This document shows positions 23,622-31,214 of a stretch of 38,763 bases of DNA, piece after piece (positions within the stretch are counted from its first letter, which is position 1; each line of letters begins with the position of its first letter). Both the position numbers and the translations under genes were made by a program. The stretch covers positions 1 to 38,763 of the forward strand of contig MGQQ01000152.1 of the NCBI GenBank assembly GCA_001798855.1, given 5' to 3'. The notes beneath the pieces were generated by a model. It saw only the letters and a list, made by a program, of their open reading frames with translations. It was not told the DNA's origin and ran no database searches. Origin of the DNA: Deltaproteobacteria bacterium RBG_16_49_23 (GTDB lineage: Bacteria > Desulfobacterota > BSN033 > UBA1163).

Positions 23622-23657
23622 GACCCTCTACCTCCTTATCAATTGAAAATATTTTGG

Positions 23658-23938
23658 GGGTCTTCGCGTAAGTGAGTGGGTCATTTCTGACTATTTTCTC
23701 CCCCCCTTTAGTAAAGATTCCCTTCTCTTTACCTCTCTTTGGCAAACGGTTCGACGAGACTCACCGTCCTGAGCTTGCCGAAGGAGAGGGGGCAGGGGAG
23801 ATTTTATAAATCATAAACAACTCCATAGAAAGAATTTGTTCTTAAAATCCCCCCTCGCCCCCCTTTTCCAAAGGGGGATAATAAGGATGATACCCATATC
23901 TTCATAAGGTTTTTACCCACTCACTTCCACGAAGACCC
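23658..23938. mobile_element. MITE-like element with 24-bp terminal inverted repeats
   Basis: GGGTCTTCGCGTAAGTGAGT(GGGT) at 23658-23681 and its reverse complement at 23915-23938 match at 22 of 24 positions. The 233 bases between carry no gene but include an inverted copy of the dispersed repeat (23735-23786) and CCCCCTTTTCC/AAAGGGGGA hairpins. A short TATTTT lies beside both ends and may be a target duplication. Confidence 0.6.
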
Positions 23939-24232
23939 TATTTTTTTAATACAGGTTAAAATGCGACCGCCCTGACTACCCTTTCGGGAAAATTTAACCC
24001 ATACTGCACAAAATAATCAATTTTTATGCAGTAAACCCCGTTAGAAAGTCTTCTCCTTTCACGGGTGGGCTCACACGGGGCATTAAACCCTTGCCTGACT
24101 TCTCCATCTCTATCCCATTAGGCTGGACCATTGAATTAGGCGCTCACATCCAAAATCAGTTCCTTTTAAATTTTTTAAATTTTGGTGTTGACAAGGAGTT
24201 TAAAAAGATTTAGGTTAGTTTACTAATTGTAG
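23939..24232. other. Intergenic stretch, nothing recognised
   Basis: About 290 bases without a gene. It contains TAAACCCCGTTAGAAAG near 24033, an arm sequence of the inverted repeat at 1012-1080. Confidence 0.4.
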
Positions 24233-24253
24233 GGGTGGGTTATACCGGATGAA

Positions 24254-24466
24254 TTGAATATTGTCCTGGAGGATGTCAAGGAGAAATTTGACACGGTCAT
24301 GGAGGGCATCCAAATGATCAATGAGAAGCTCGACCGGCATATCGAGGAGAACCGGAGAGAACACGAAAAGTTTGAAATGGGACTTTTGGAGTTCCGGCGG
24401 GATATGAACGAACACCGGAACAACACAGAGCTTCATAGCGGAAGGAGAGAGAAAAAGGCCTCCTGA
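24254..24466 (+). CDS. Coiled-coil hypothetical protein, probably N-terminally incomplete
   Basis: 70 residues, nearly all charged helix: VLEDVKEKFDTVMEGIQMIN, EKLDRHIEENRREHEKFEMG, LLEFRRDMNEHRNNTEL. The frame is open from a TAG at 24230-24232 and reads VIPDELNIVLEDV; relatives that I recall have a few more residues starting with ATG, so the start has probably been lost. The best start codon is TTG 24254, with GGATGAA upstream. A short dimeric coiled coil of unknown role. Precedes the HU gene by about 90 bases. Confidence 0.5.
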   Translation: MNIVLEDVKEKFDTVMEGIQMINEKLDRHIEENRREHEKFEMGLLEFRRDMNEHRNNTELHSGRREKKAS

Positions 24467-24488
24467 CCTCGGAGCCGAAATTTTATAC

Positions 24489-24516
24489 TTGCTTTTTAAA
24501 AAGTTTTCTGTATAAT
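24489..24516 (+). promoter_or_regulatory. Sigma-70 promoter of the HU-family gene
   Basis: TTGCTT (24489-24494), 16-base spacer, TATAAT (24511-24516). ATG 24554 lies about 30 bases after the predicted start. Confidence 0.75.
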
Positions 24517-24553
24517 CTTTCTAAAATAAATTTTTCTCGAGGAGGGCACAAAC

Positions 24554-24856
24554 ATGGCAGGAAAGAAACCACTCACCAAGTCACAGACCGTCTCCTATTT
24601 CGCAAAGAAGTTTGATTTCTCCAAGAAGGTAGCTGGGTCCGTCATTGACGAAATGGCAGCCTTAGCCATCGCGGAGACCAAAAAGGCAGGCGCCTTCACC
24701 CTTCCCGGGATTGGCAAACTCGTTCTGGTGAAACGGAAAGCCCGGGTGGGAAGAAATCCCGCAACAGGACAGCCGATTAACATCCCGGCCAAAACCGTGG
24801 TGAAGATGCGGGTTGCCAAGGCCTGCAAAGAGGCCATCGTCCCACCGAAGAAGTAA
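24554..24856 (+). CDS. HU/IHF-family DNA-binding protein
   Basis: 100 residues. The arm motif GRNPATGQPINIPAKTVVKM at about residues 72-91 carries the DNA-intercalating proline (NPATG), and the helical part LTKSQTVSYFAKKFDFSKK lies before it. This homo- or heterodimeric nucleoid protein bends DNA and helps compaction and recombination. It is longer at both ends than the usual 90-residue HU, with basic tails (MAGKKP; PPKK). It has its own promoter and ribosome site GGAGG, so it is likely a single-gene unit. Confidence 0.93.
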   Translation: MAGKKPLTKSQTVSYFAKKFDFSKKVAGSVIDEMAALAIAETKKAGAFTLPGIGKLVLVKRKARVGRNPATGQPINIPAKTVVKMRVAKACKEAIVPPKK

Positions 24857-24885
24857 GCGCCTCGTACTGATAACTTATAAATAAA

Positions 24886-24940
24886 GAGGAACGAGTCCCT
24901 CGACGAAGTCGGGGGAAGTCGTTCCCCTTTGCTTATTTTT
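24886..24940 (+). terminator. Intrinsic terminator after the HU-family gene
   Basis: GAGGAACGAGTCCCTCGAC pairs with GTCGGGGGAAGTCGTTCCCC around a GAA loop, followed by TTTGCTTATTTTT. Confidence 0.8.
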
Positions 24941-24969
24941 CGTTCATTGGATATTAACAATCCAAGAAT

Positions 24970-25066
24970 TGAATTGACATCAGCATTAAAAAATCTCCCC
25001 TCCCCCCTCTCCTTCGGCAAGCTCAGGACGGTGAGTCTCGTCGAACCGTTTGCCAAAGAGGGGTAA
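24970..25066 (+). repeat. Dispersed repeat, copy C
   Basis: The core at 25009-25061 is nearly identical to 20228-20280. The match extends to the left through AAAAAATCTCCCCTC and GACATCAGCATT, so about 90 bases are shared with copy A. It lies in the gap between the HU gene and fchA. Confidence 0.75.
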
Positions 25067-25155
25067 TACCTCTTCAGGATCGTTTTCCTGTTATTAGACA
25101 GGTAAAGGGAAGTCAGAAGGGATGAATTTTCGCTATGAGATAGAGTTCAAGGGGA

Positions 25156-25761
25156 TTACCCGGTTTTCGCAAGAGATTTCAAAACTTTTCCCATCAGGCG
25201 ATGTCTTCTCTTTTCCAGATTTCTTGTCAGAACATTCATCTTATTGATGAAGGCCTCATCTTTCACTGAACCTAAATTAATTTGAATATTCATCAATCCG
25301 CCTTTCAAGGCGGTATCCGCAAGAAAAGCTCCCACTCCTGCATCACTCAAAGCATTTGGCGTCCCCTTAACAATAAGGGTATAAGAATCCTCCATGAGGT
25401 GGAGGGCAAAATGACAAACCAATTGAGGAGTAACGGTCGCATTCTTGAAAGCCTTCTCAATCATCCTGCTTCGATAAAGCCTTTCCTTCTCAGTTTTTTT
25501 GGAAAGGCGAAATGCTTTTAAAACCTCTTGATAAGATCGGGCATCTTCATCAACTGCCTGAAGAAGCCTTTTCTGCATCAGCTCGCCTCTTTTCTTAATC
25601 ATCATCATCTCTTTTTGCTTCAATTTCTCTTTCTTCAGAGTCAGGCCTGCCACCATTCCAATGAGGGCTGCAGACATCGCTCCGGCAAGAGCCGATGCAC
25701 TTCCGCCTCCTGGAGTGGGATCATCGGAAGCTAATTTTTCTAAAAAACGTTTGATCTCCAT
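25156..25761 (-). CDS. fchA: Formiminotetrahydrofolate cyclodeaminase
   Basis: 201 residues, the stand-alone cyclodeaminase (same fold as the C-terminal half of vertebrate FTCD). It releases ammonia from 5-formimino-THF, giving 5,10-methenyl-THF, the last step of the formiminoglutamate branch. Signature DDPTPGGGSASALAGAMSAA at residues 13-32 and LIVKGTPNALSDAGVGAFLA near 130. ATG 25761 has AAGGAG upstream. It follows ftcD by about 145 bases, in which lies a GAGAGCCTCAGGGCGAACG repeat; both genes are co-directional with hutI and hisC. Confidence 0.93.
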   Translation of the reverse strand: MEIKRFLEKLASDDPTPGGGSASALAGAMSAALIGMVAGLTLKKEKLKQKEMMMIKKRGELMQKRLLQAVDEDARSYQEVLKAFRLSKKTEKERLYRSRMIEKAFKNATVTPQLVCHFALHLMEDSYTLIVKGTPNALSDAGVGAFLADTALKGGLMNIQINLGSVKDEAFINKMNVLTRNLEKRRHRLMGKVLKSLAKTG

Positions 25762-25908
25762 TATGTCTCCTTGTTACCCCTACCCGTCTATGAGTAGATA
25801 GGTCCTGCCCTGAATTACGGGCTACGCTGGATTCACCCTTCGAGAGCCTCAGGGCGAACGGTGAATGACAACGCTGTATCGGAAAGGAAAAGGAATTGGG
25901 GTGGGAGA

Positions 25909-26805
25909 TTATTCGAATTCTAAGATCCGCTGCTCGATGACCTGATGCGTTGAAAACTCCGGACACTTTAAATAATCCTGGACAACGCCTTCCAGAACAG
26001 CGAGAGGAACCAATCCTACGATCTCGGACCCTCCGATTTCAATCCCTCTACGGATCGCCTCTTCCCTGATGAACTCATAAACTTTTGGAATATTGGATAC
26101 CCGGAAGTTGGTCAGGTTCATCGAAACCTGAACCATACCCTTCTCCTTCAATCCCACCCCCATCGCCCTGACATGGGGAAACCCGCCATCCTTAAATCTC
26201 ACCTTTTTGGCAATCTCTTTTGCCAGGGTGATATCTTTGCTTTTAAGGTTAACATTGTAAGCCACCAGAGGAAACCGGGCTCCCGCCACGGTGGCCCCGG
26301 ACTTTGGACTGAATTCGGCTGGTCCTTCGTCAGGCTTCCATTCAGGATCCTTCAGTTTTTCAGGAAGTCCTTCATACTCACCTTTTCGAATCGCCGGCAG
26401 TTCCCTCCTCTCCGTTCGGAGAGCCGCTTCTTCATAAAAGAAGATGGGGATTCCTCTTTTCCCCAGCTCTTTTCCAAATTCCCTGGCTATCCCTACAGCC
26501 TCCTCCATTTCAACCCCGTGAATGGGAACAAAGGGCACGACATCCACTGCCCCTAATCGGGGATGTTCTCCCTTGTGCTCTCTCATATCGATGAGATCAA
26601 TGGCCTTCAGGGCAAAGGAAAGGGCCGCCTCTTTCACCTCTTCTGGTTCACCCACAAAAGTGAAGACACTCCGGTGGTGATCCCTATCCGATGAGATGTC
26701 GAGAAGCCGGACCTCTTTATGCTTTCTAATCTCTCCGGCAATAGAAGCGATCTTATCCGGATCTCTTCCTTCACTGATGTTGGGAACACATTCTAAAAGG
26801 CGCAT
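25909..26805 (-). CDS. ftcD: Glutamate formimidoyltransferase
   Basis: 298 residues. It transfers the formimino group of N-formimino-glutamate to tetrahydrofolate, giving glutamate and 5-formimino-THF. Motifs: LLECVPNISEGRDPDKIASI at the start, DRDHHRSVFTFVGEPEEV near 41-58, HPRLGAVDVVPFVPIHG and ATVAGARFPLVAYNVNL. The frame is open 18 codons upstream; the ATG at 26805 gives the family start MRLLECVPN. The 120-base gap to hutI is made of ATTGTCAATTG-like repeats. It links hutI output to the folate pool. Confidence 0.95.
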   Translation of the reverse strand: MRLLECVPNISEGRDPDKIASIAGEIRKHKEVRLLDISSDRDHHRSVFTFVGEPEEVKEAALSFALKAIDLIDMREHKGEHPRLGAVDVVPFVPIHGVEMEEAVGIAREFGKELGKRGIPIFFYEEAALRTERRELPAIRKGEYEGLPEKLKDPEWKPDEGPAEFSPKSGATVAGARFPLVAYNVNLKSKDITLAKEIAKKVRFKDGGFPHVRAMGVGLKEKGMVQVSMNLTNFRVSNIPKVYEFIREEAIRRGIEIGGSEIVGLVPLAVLEGVVQDYLKCPEFSTHQVIEQRILEFE

Positions 26806-26809
26806 ATTT

Positions 26810-26932
26810 ACTCTCAGTCGGCAGAGTGCAGCAGACAGCAGGCAGTAGACAATATTCAATGGTCAATTTTCAATGGTCAATGTCCAGTTGCCAGCAATCA
26901 TTGATAATTGTCAATTGCTTATTGTCCATTGA
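26810..26932. repeat. Degenerate tandem stretch between ftcD and hutI
   Basis: CAATGGTCAATTTTCAATGGTCAATG and later ATTGATAATTGTCAATTGCT and ATTGTCCATTGATCATTGAT are imperfect repeats of a ~10-base TCAATGGTCA unit. It seems to be low-complexity spacer within the operon. Confidence 0.6.
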
Positions 26933-28192
26933 TCATTGATTTTTATAAACGATTTCCCCATTTTTAATCACCACCTCAACATGATCCACGCCAAAATGGT
27001 AAGGGAGGTATCTATAATTCGGAATATCGAGCATGATCAGATCGGCCTTCTTCCCCGTATCAAGGCTTCCGATCTCCTTCTCCCGCCCCATGGACCTGGC
27101 CGCATAGGTGGTTGTTGCCTGGATCACTTCCTTAGGGGTCATTCTGAAGAAGAGACAGCCCATGGTCATCATCAGGGGAAGGGATTCGGTCATCGAGGAA
27201 CCCGGGTTCAAATCGGTGGAGAGGGCGACTGCCACTCCCTTTTCAATCATCTCCCTGGCTGGCGGATATTTCTTCATTGAAAGAAAGAAACTGGCTCCGG
27301 GCAACAACACCGCTGTCACCCCTTGCTCCGCCATCCGCTCTATCCCCTGCCGGCTAATATATTCGAGATGATCCGCAGAATAGGCCCCGACCTCAGCCGC
27401 CAGCTCCGCTCCGCCACCCGGACTCACCTGGTCCGCATGGATTTTAGGTTTGAGGCCGTATCGCTTTCCCGTCTCGAGGATTTCTCTCGACTCTTCGAGA
27501 TGAAAAGCCTTCTCCTCACAGAAGACATCGCAGAACTCTGCCAGCCCTTCTCCGGCAACTTCTGGAATCATCTCTTGGGTGAGAAGATCCATGTATCTTC
27601 TTCTCTCATTTTTAAACTCTTTTGGAATGGTGTGGGCCCCCAGGAAGGTCGGGACGATATCCACGGAGTGATCTTCCTGCAATGCCTTCATCACCCGGAG
27701 AATTTTTAATTCATCCTCAAGCGAAAGCCCGTAACCGCTTTTGGCCTCAATGGTCGTAACACCCTTTGAGAGCAGTCGATCAAGCCTCCGCTTTCCCAGA
27801 AAGAGGAGCTCCTCAAAGGAAGCCTTTCTCGTTGCTTCAACGGTTGAAAGAATTCCGCCACCCCTTCCGGCAATCTCCAGGTAGGTGTGACCTTCAATTC
27901 TCTGTTCAAATTCATTCTCTCTTGAACCGGCAAAGATGAGATGGGTGTGCGAATCGATGAGGCCCGGCATCACGACCTTTCCTCTCGCATCGATCACCTG
28001 CCCTTCCGAACTTAAAACAAAATCTTTTGGTAATTCGCCTGTCTTTCCGATCCAGAAGATCCTGCCCTCTTTAACGGCGACGGCGCCGTTGGGTATGATT
28101 CCCAGTCCTGATTCATCTTTAAAGGAGGAGGAAAGGGTTAGAAGTTCTTTGGCATTTTTAATGAGAAGGTCGATCTCTATTTTTTCAAGCAT
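26933..28192 (-). CDS. hutI: Imidazolonepropionase
   Basis: 419 residues, an amidohydrolase that opens 4-imidazolone-5-propionate to N-formimino-glutamate. DSHTHLIFAGSRENEF (two metal His, near 80-95), GVTTIEAKSGYGLSLEDELK, KPKIHADQVSPGGGAELAAE and ALSTDLNPGSSMTESL are family motifs and hold metal and substrate residues. The frame is open to 28222, but ATG 28192 (MLEKIEIDL) has GGGAGGG at a spacing of 10. It follows hisC by 79 bases of hairpin repeats and precedes ftcD. Confidence 0.96.
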   Translation of the reverse strand: MLEKIEIDLLIKNAKELLTLSSSFKDESGLGIIPNGAVAVKEGRIFWIGKTGELPKDFVLSSEGQVIDARGKVVMPGLIDSHTHLIFAGSRENEFEQRIEGHTYLEIAGRGGGILSTVEATRKASFEELLFLGKRRLDRLLSKGVTTIEAKSGYGLSLEDELKILRVMKALQEDHSVDIVPTFLGAHTIPKEFKNERRRYMDLLTQEMIPEVAGEGLAEFCDVFCEEKAFHLEESREILETGKRYGLKPKIHADQVSPGGGAELAAEVGAYSADHLEYISRQGIERMAEQGVTAVLLPGASFFLSMKKYPPAREMIEKGVAVALSTDLNPGSSMTESLPLMMTMGCLFFRMTPKEVIQATTTYAARSMGREKEIGSLDTGKKADLIMLDIPNYRYLPYHFGVDHVEVVIKNGEIVYKNQ

Positions 28193-28199
28193 AATCAAA

Positions 28200-28271
28200 A
28201 TCCCTCCCTGCCTCCCTTTCATAAAGGGAGAAGAAAATATTCCCCCTTTTGTAAAGGGGGAAAAAGGGGGA
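28200..28271. repeat. Hairpin repeats between hisC and hutI
   Basis: CCTCCCTTTCATAAAGGGAG (about 28211-28230) and CCCCCTTTTGTAAAGGGGG (about 28242-28260) are two palindromes in an intercistronic gap, in the style of REP elements; they may stabilise the ends of mRNA pieces. Confidence 0.6.
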
Positions 28272-29372
28272 TTAACGATTGGTCAGGATCTTTTTAAGGG
28301 CCCGGATAAATCTCCGGTTATCCGTCATTCTTCCGATCGTAATTCTACTGCAGGTGGGATAACCCCATGTCTTTCCGGGACGGATGATGATTCCTTCTCT
28401 CAGGAGACCTTGAAAGACTTCTTCAACATCCTTCTCGAAATCGATGAAAATGAAATTGGCCTCGCTGGGAACATAGAGGATTCCCATCTTCTCCAGCTCC
28501 TTATAGAGATACCTTCTCCCTTCGTAAACCAGTTGAATCGATTTAAGGATGTGATCCGTGTCGGCTAGCGCAGCAACAGCAGCGACCTGCGCCAACCGGT
28601 GGACAGGGAAAGGATCCCTCACCTGATAGAGGCAATGGATGAGATCTTCCCTTCCGATCGCATAGCCGATCCTCAGGCCCGCCAGTCCATAGACCTTTGA
28701 AAAGGTCCGGAGCGCAATCACCTGCTTTCCATCCTTCACATAATCTAAACCGTTGGGATAAAAGGGAGCTTCAGCAAAATCCCCGTAGGCTTCATCCAGT
28801 ATGACGATGACCCGTCCGGGTAATCTGGAGAGAAATTGATTGAAGGATGACTCGGAGACGATTGTCCCGGTCGGGTTATTCGGGTTACAGACGAAGATGA
28901 GTTTCGTCTTCCGGGTCACTCTATTTAACATGCCGTCGAGATCATGGGTGTAATCCTGCAATCTTACCCGAATGGGCTTCCCGCCCATGATCTGGGTGAC
29001 ATTGGTATAAACAGGAAAAGTAGGATCTGCCATGATCACCTCATCCCCTTCATCCACAAAGGCGTTGGCAATCATGAGGATGAGGTTATCCGCTCCATTC
29101 GAAATAACGATGTTTCCCTCGGCCAGGGAAAAGGTTTTCGCCAGGGCCTGCCTTAAAACCGGACTGGGCCCCTCCGGATAGAAGTGGATATTCGGAAGCT
29201 CTCTCCGGATGGCTTCCAAAGCTTTGGGTGAAGGGCCAAGGAGGTTTTCGTTCGATGCCAGCTTGACCCATCTCTTCGCCCCGTACTCTTTCTGGACCTC
29301 CTCGATCGACCTCCCGGGGATATAGGAGGCGATCTTTAAGATCCCTTTTCTCGCTAAACGGTCTGTTTTCAA
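28272..29372 (-). CDS. hisC: Histidinol-phosphate aminotransferase family protein
   Basis: 366 residues, class-I/II PLP enzyme. PLP lysine in TFSKVYGLAGLRIGYAIG near 231, CNPNNPTGT near 160, ILDEAYGDF, and SNGADNLILMI near 85; the C-terminal RITIGRMTDN carries the substrate-phosphate Arg. In the neighbourhood of hut genes it could also act on histidine or another aromatic acid rather than only in synthesis. The frame reaches ATG 29408, but that ATG lies inside the promoter at 29407-29435, so TTG 29372 with GAGGAG at a spacing of 8 is the likely start. First gene of a probable hisC-hutI-ftcD-fchA unit. Confidence 0.9.
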   Translation of the reverse strand: MKTDRLARKGILKIASYIPGRSIEEVQKEYGAKRWVKLASNENLLGPSPKALEAIRRELPNIHFYPEGPSPVLRQALAKTFSLAEGNIVISNGADNLILMIANAFVDEGDEVIMADPTFPVYTNVTQIMGGKPIRVRLQDYTHDLDGMLNRVTRKTKLIFVCNPNNPTGTIVSESSFNQFLSRLPGRVIVILDEAYGDFAEAPFYPNGLDYVKDGKQVIALRTFSKVYGLAGLRIGYAIGREDLIHCLYQVRDPFPVHRLAQVAAVAALADTDHILKSIQLVYEGRRYLYKELEKMGILYVPSEANFIFIDFEKDVEEVFQGLLREGIIIRPGKTWGYPTCSRITIGRMTDNRRFIRALKKILTNR

Positions 29373-29406
29373 TGGATTTTCTCCTCTTCCCAAATGATGT
29401 GGACTC

Positions 29407-29435
29407 ATTATCAAAGGATCAGCCCATGTTGTCAA
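29407..29435 (-). promoter_or_regulatory. Sigma-70 promoter of the hisC-hutI-ftcD-fchA unit
   Basis: On the minus strand TTGACA (29435-29430), 17-base spacer, GATAAT (29412-29407). Predicted leader about 28 bases to TTG 29372. It excludes the upstream ATG as a start. Confidence 0.8.
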
Positions 29436-29460
29436 GAATCAATCTTCTTCCCTTCCCGGC

Positions 29461-29486
29461 GGACAGGATAACACAGGACAGGATAA
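29461..29486. repeat. Direct repeat of 11 bases in the hisC/dctP divergent gap
   Basis: GGACAGGATAA occurs at 29461-29471 and 29476-29486, period 15. It lies upstream of the promoter at 29407-29435 and just before TTGACA at 29492-29497 on the other strand, as an operator might. Confidence 0.45.
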
Positions 29487-29607
29487 AACATTTGACAAAA
29501 GGGAAAGAAAATATTAAAAAATGGGAGAATTTTACAGGGGATTAGGGGTTAAACTCATAATCCAAAACCAGAGGCAATCCAATTCATTTAAAAGGAGGGG
29601 TTAAGAG

Positions 29608-30651
29608 ATGTTAAAAAGAAGATCGCTATTAAAATGTTTTTTACTGTCTTTTGCCATGGGAACACTTCTCTTTTTCGGGTCCGATGGATGGGCTCAGACG
29701 ACCATCAAACTCGCCCACGGGATGCCGCCGATTGAGGATGAGAACATTCACCGGGCCGTATCGGTCTTCAAAAAGGTTGTGGAACAGAAGACCGCCGGAA
29801 AAGTGAAAGTGGAAATCTATCCATCCAATCAACTGGGAAGGGAACGGGAGCAGTTCGAGGGCGTCAAGTTAGGAACGATCGAAATGTGCATGATCGCAGA
29901 CGGCCCGATTGCCGGTTTTTTACCCGAGATCATGACGATCGGCATTCCCTATCTCTATTCCAATGAGGCTGTTGCCTGGAGATCCCTCGATAGCTCCTTT
30001 GGGAAAAGCCTGTTCGAGGAGATGAGGAAAAAGACAGGCGTCAGGGCTCTGGGAATCGGGGAGAACGGCTTCAGGAATTTCACCAACAGAACGAGGCCCA
30101 TCCGGAATCCGGACGATCTGAAGGGGTTGAAGATACGGACCATGGAAAACCCTGCCCACATGGCCATGGTAAGAGCCATGGGAGCCAGTCCGACTCCGAT
30201 TGCCTGGGGGGAAGTCTACATGGCTCTTCAACAAGGAGTGGTCGATGGTCAGGAAAACCCGGTTTCGGTTATCCAGGTCGCCAAGTTTAATGAGGTCCAA
30301 AAATACCTCACCCTGGACGGCCATGTTTACAGCATCCTGCCGATCCTGATCAACGACAAATTCTTCTCCTCCCTCTCCCCGGATGTCCAGAAGATCATTG
30401 CGGATACGGCAAAAATCATGGTCACCATCTCCCGGGGCCAGAATGTCTATCTCGTGGCCAACGGGGTAAAAAACCTTCAGGATAAGGGCATGGAGGTCTA
30501 TGCCCCGACAGAAAAAGAGCTCCAGATGTTCAGGGATAAATCCCAGAAACCTGTGATCGAGTTTTTGGAAAAGACCTTTGCGGAAAAGAATGTTGATAAA
30601 AAATGGATTGATATGGCTCTGAAATCAGCAAAGGCGTCCGAAATGGAATAA
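29608..30651 (+). CDS. dctP: TRAP transporter substrate-binding protein, DctP family
   Basis: 347 residues, periplasmic. Signal peptide 1-28 (FLLSFAMGTLLFFGSDGWA), then mature TTIKLAHGMPPIEDENIHRA, the substrate-binding FRNFTNRTRPIRNPDDLKGL and KIRTMENPAHMAMVRAMGAS, with the carboxylate-clamping Arg, and ALQQGVVDGQENPVSVIQ, a DctP signature. It delivers an organic acid to the DctQM membrane pair, powered by a sodium or proton gradient. The substrate is not predictable from sequence. Ribosome site AAAGGAGGGG. First gene of a dctP-dctQ-dctM unit flanked by histidine genes. Confidence 0.95.
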   Translation: MLKRRSLLKCFLLSFAMGTLLFFGSDGWAQTTIKLAHGMPPIEDENIHRAVSVFKKVVEQKTAGKVKVEIYPSNQLGREREQFEGVKLGTIEMCMIADGPIAGFLPEIMTIGIPYLYSNEAVAWRSLDSSFGKSLFEEMRKKTGVRALGIGENGFRNFTNRTRPIRNPDDLKGLKIRTMENPAHMAMVRAMGASPTPIAWGEVYMALQQGVVDGQENPVSVIQVAKFNEVQKYLTLDGHVYSILPILINDKFFSSLSPDVQKIIADTAKIMVTISRGQNVYLVANGVKNLQDKGMEVYAPTEKELQMFRDKSQKPVIEFLEKTFAEKNVDKKWIDMALKSAKASEME

Positions 30652-30667
30652 AGCTCATCCGCAAGGA

Positions 30668-30707
30668 AATGGGGAATGGATGAAAAAAGTCCATTCCCCA
30701 TTTTTTT
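30668..30707 (+). terminator. Strong hairpin with T-run between dctP and dctQ
   Basis: AATGGGGAATGGA (30668-30680) pairs perfectly with TCCATTCCCCATT (30690-30702), followed by TTTTT. It lies 16 bases after the dctP stop and 12 before dctQ. It would stop or process most transcripts and so keep the binding protein in excess over the membrane subunits. Confidence 0.85.
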
Positions 30708-30719
30708 AGAAGAGAACCC

Positions 30720-31205
30720 ATGGAGAACCTCAGACAAATTTCAGAAAAATTGAGCCTCCTTTCTGAAAAGACAGTTTATTATACCCTGGTGGTCATGATG
30801 ATTGTGATGACGTTGACCGTCATCGTCCAGGTCTTCCTCCGCTACGTCTTTTCCTTCTCCTTTTCCTGGTCTGAAGAAGTGGCGAGATATCTGATGATCT
30901 GGACGGCTCTCCTGGGGGGCAGCCTTGCCTTGCAGAAGGGCCTCCACATCGGTGTCGAGCTTTTCCTCGTCAGGGTTAGTTCGAGAACAAGGAGATGGGT
31001 TTCTATCCTTTCAAAGATGTTCATCCTCATCTTTCTCACCTATCTCACCATCGGAGGAATAAAAATTACCTGGGCCGTTCGGGATCAGAGTTCCCCTGCC
31101 CTTCTCTTTTCCATGGCCTATGCTTATCTTTCGGTGCCTGTGGGAGGGTTCTTCATGGCCCTTCAAACCATTCATTCTCTCATTGAGGATTGGGTCAGAA
31201 GGTAG
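30720..31205 (+). CDS. dctQ: TRAP transporter small permease, DctQ family
   Basis: 161 residues, four likely transmembrane helices (about 20-42, 50-70, 96-116, 127-150). VVMMIVMTLTVIVQVFLRYV, then FSFSWSEEVARYLMIWTALL with the family's W(S/T)EE.AR..… motif, and GGSLALQKGLHIGV. It links DctP to the large subunit. ATG 30720 has AGAAGAGAAC upstream. It is followed by dctM after nine bases. Confidence 0.94.
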   Translation: MENLRQISEKLSLLSEKTVYYTLVVMMIVMTLTVIVQVFLRYVFSFSFSWSEEVARYLMIWTALLGGSLALQKGLHIGVELFLVRVSSRTRRWVSILSKMFILIFLTYLTIGGIKITWAVRDQSSPALLFSMAYAYLSVPVGGFFMALQTIHSLIEDWVRR

Positions 31206-31214
31206 AGGAAAAAG

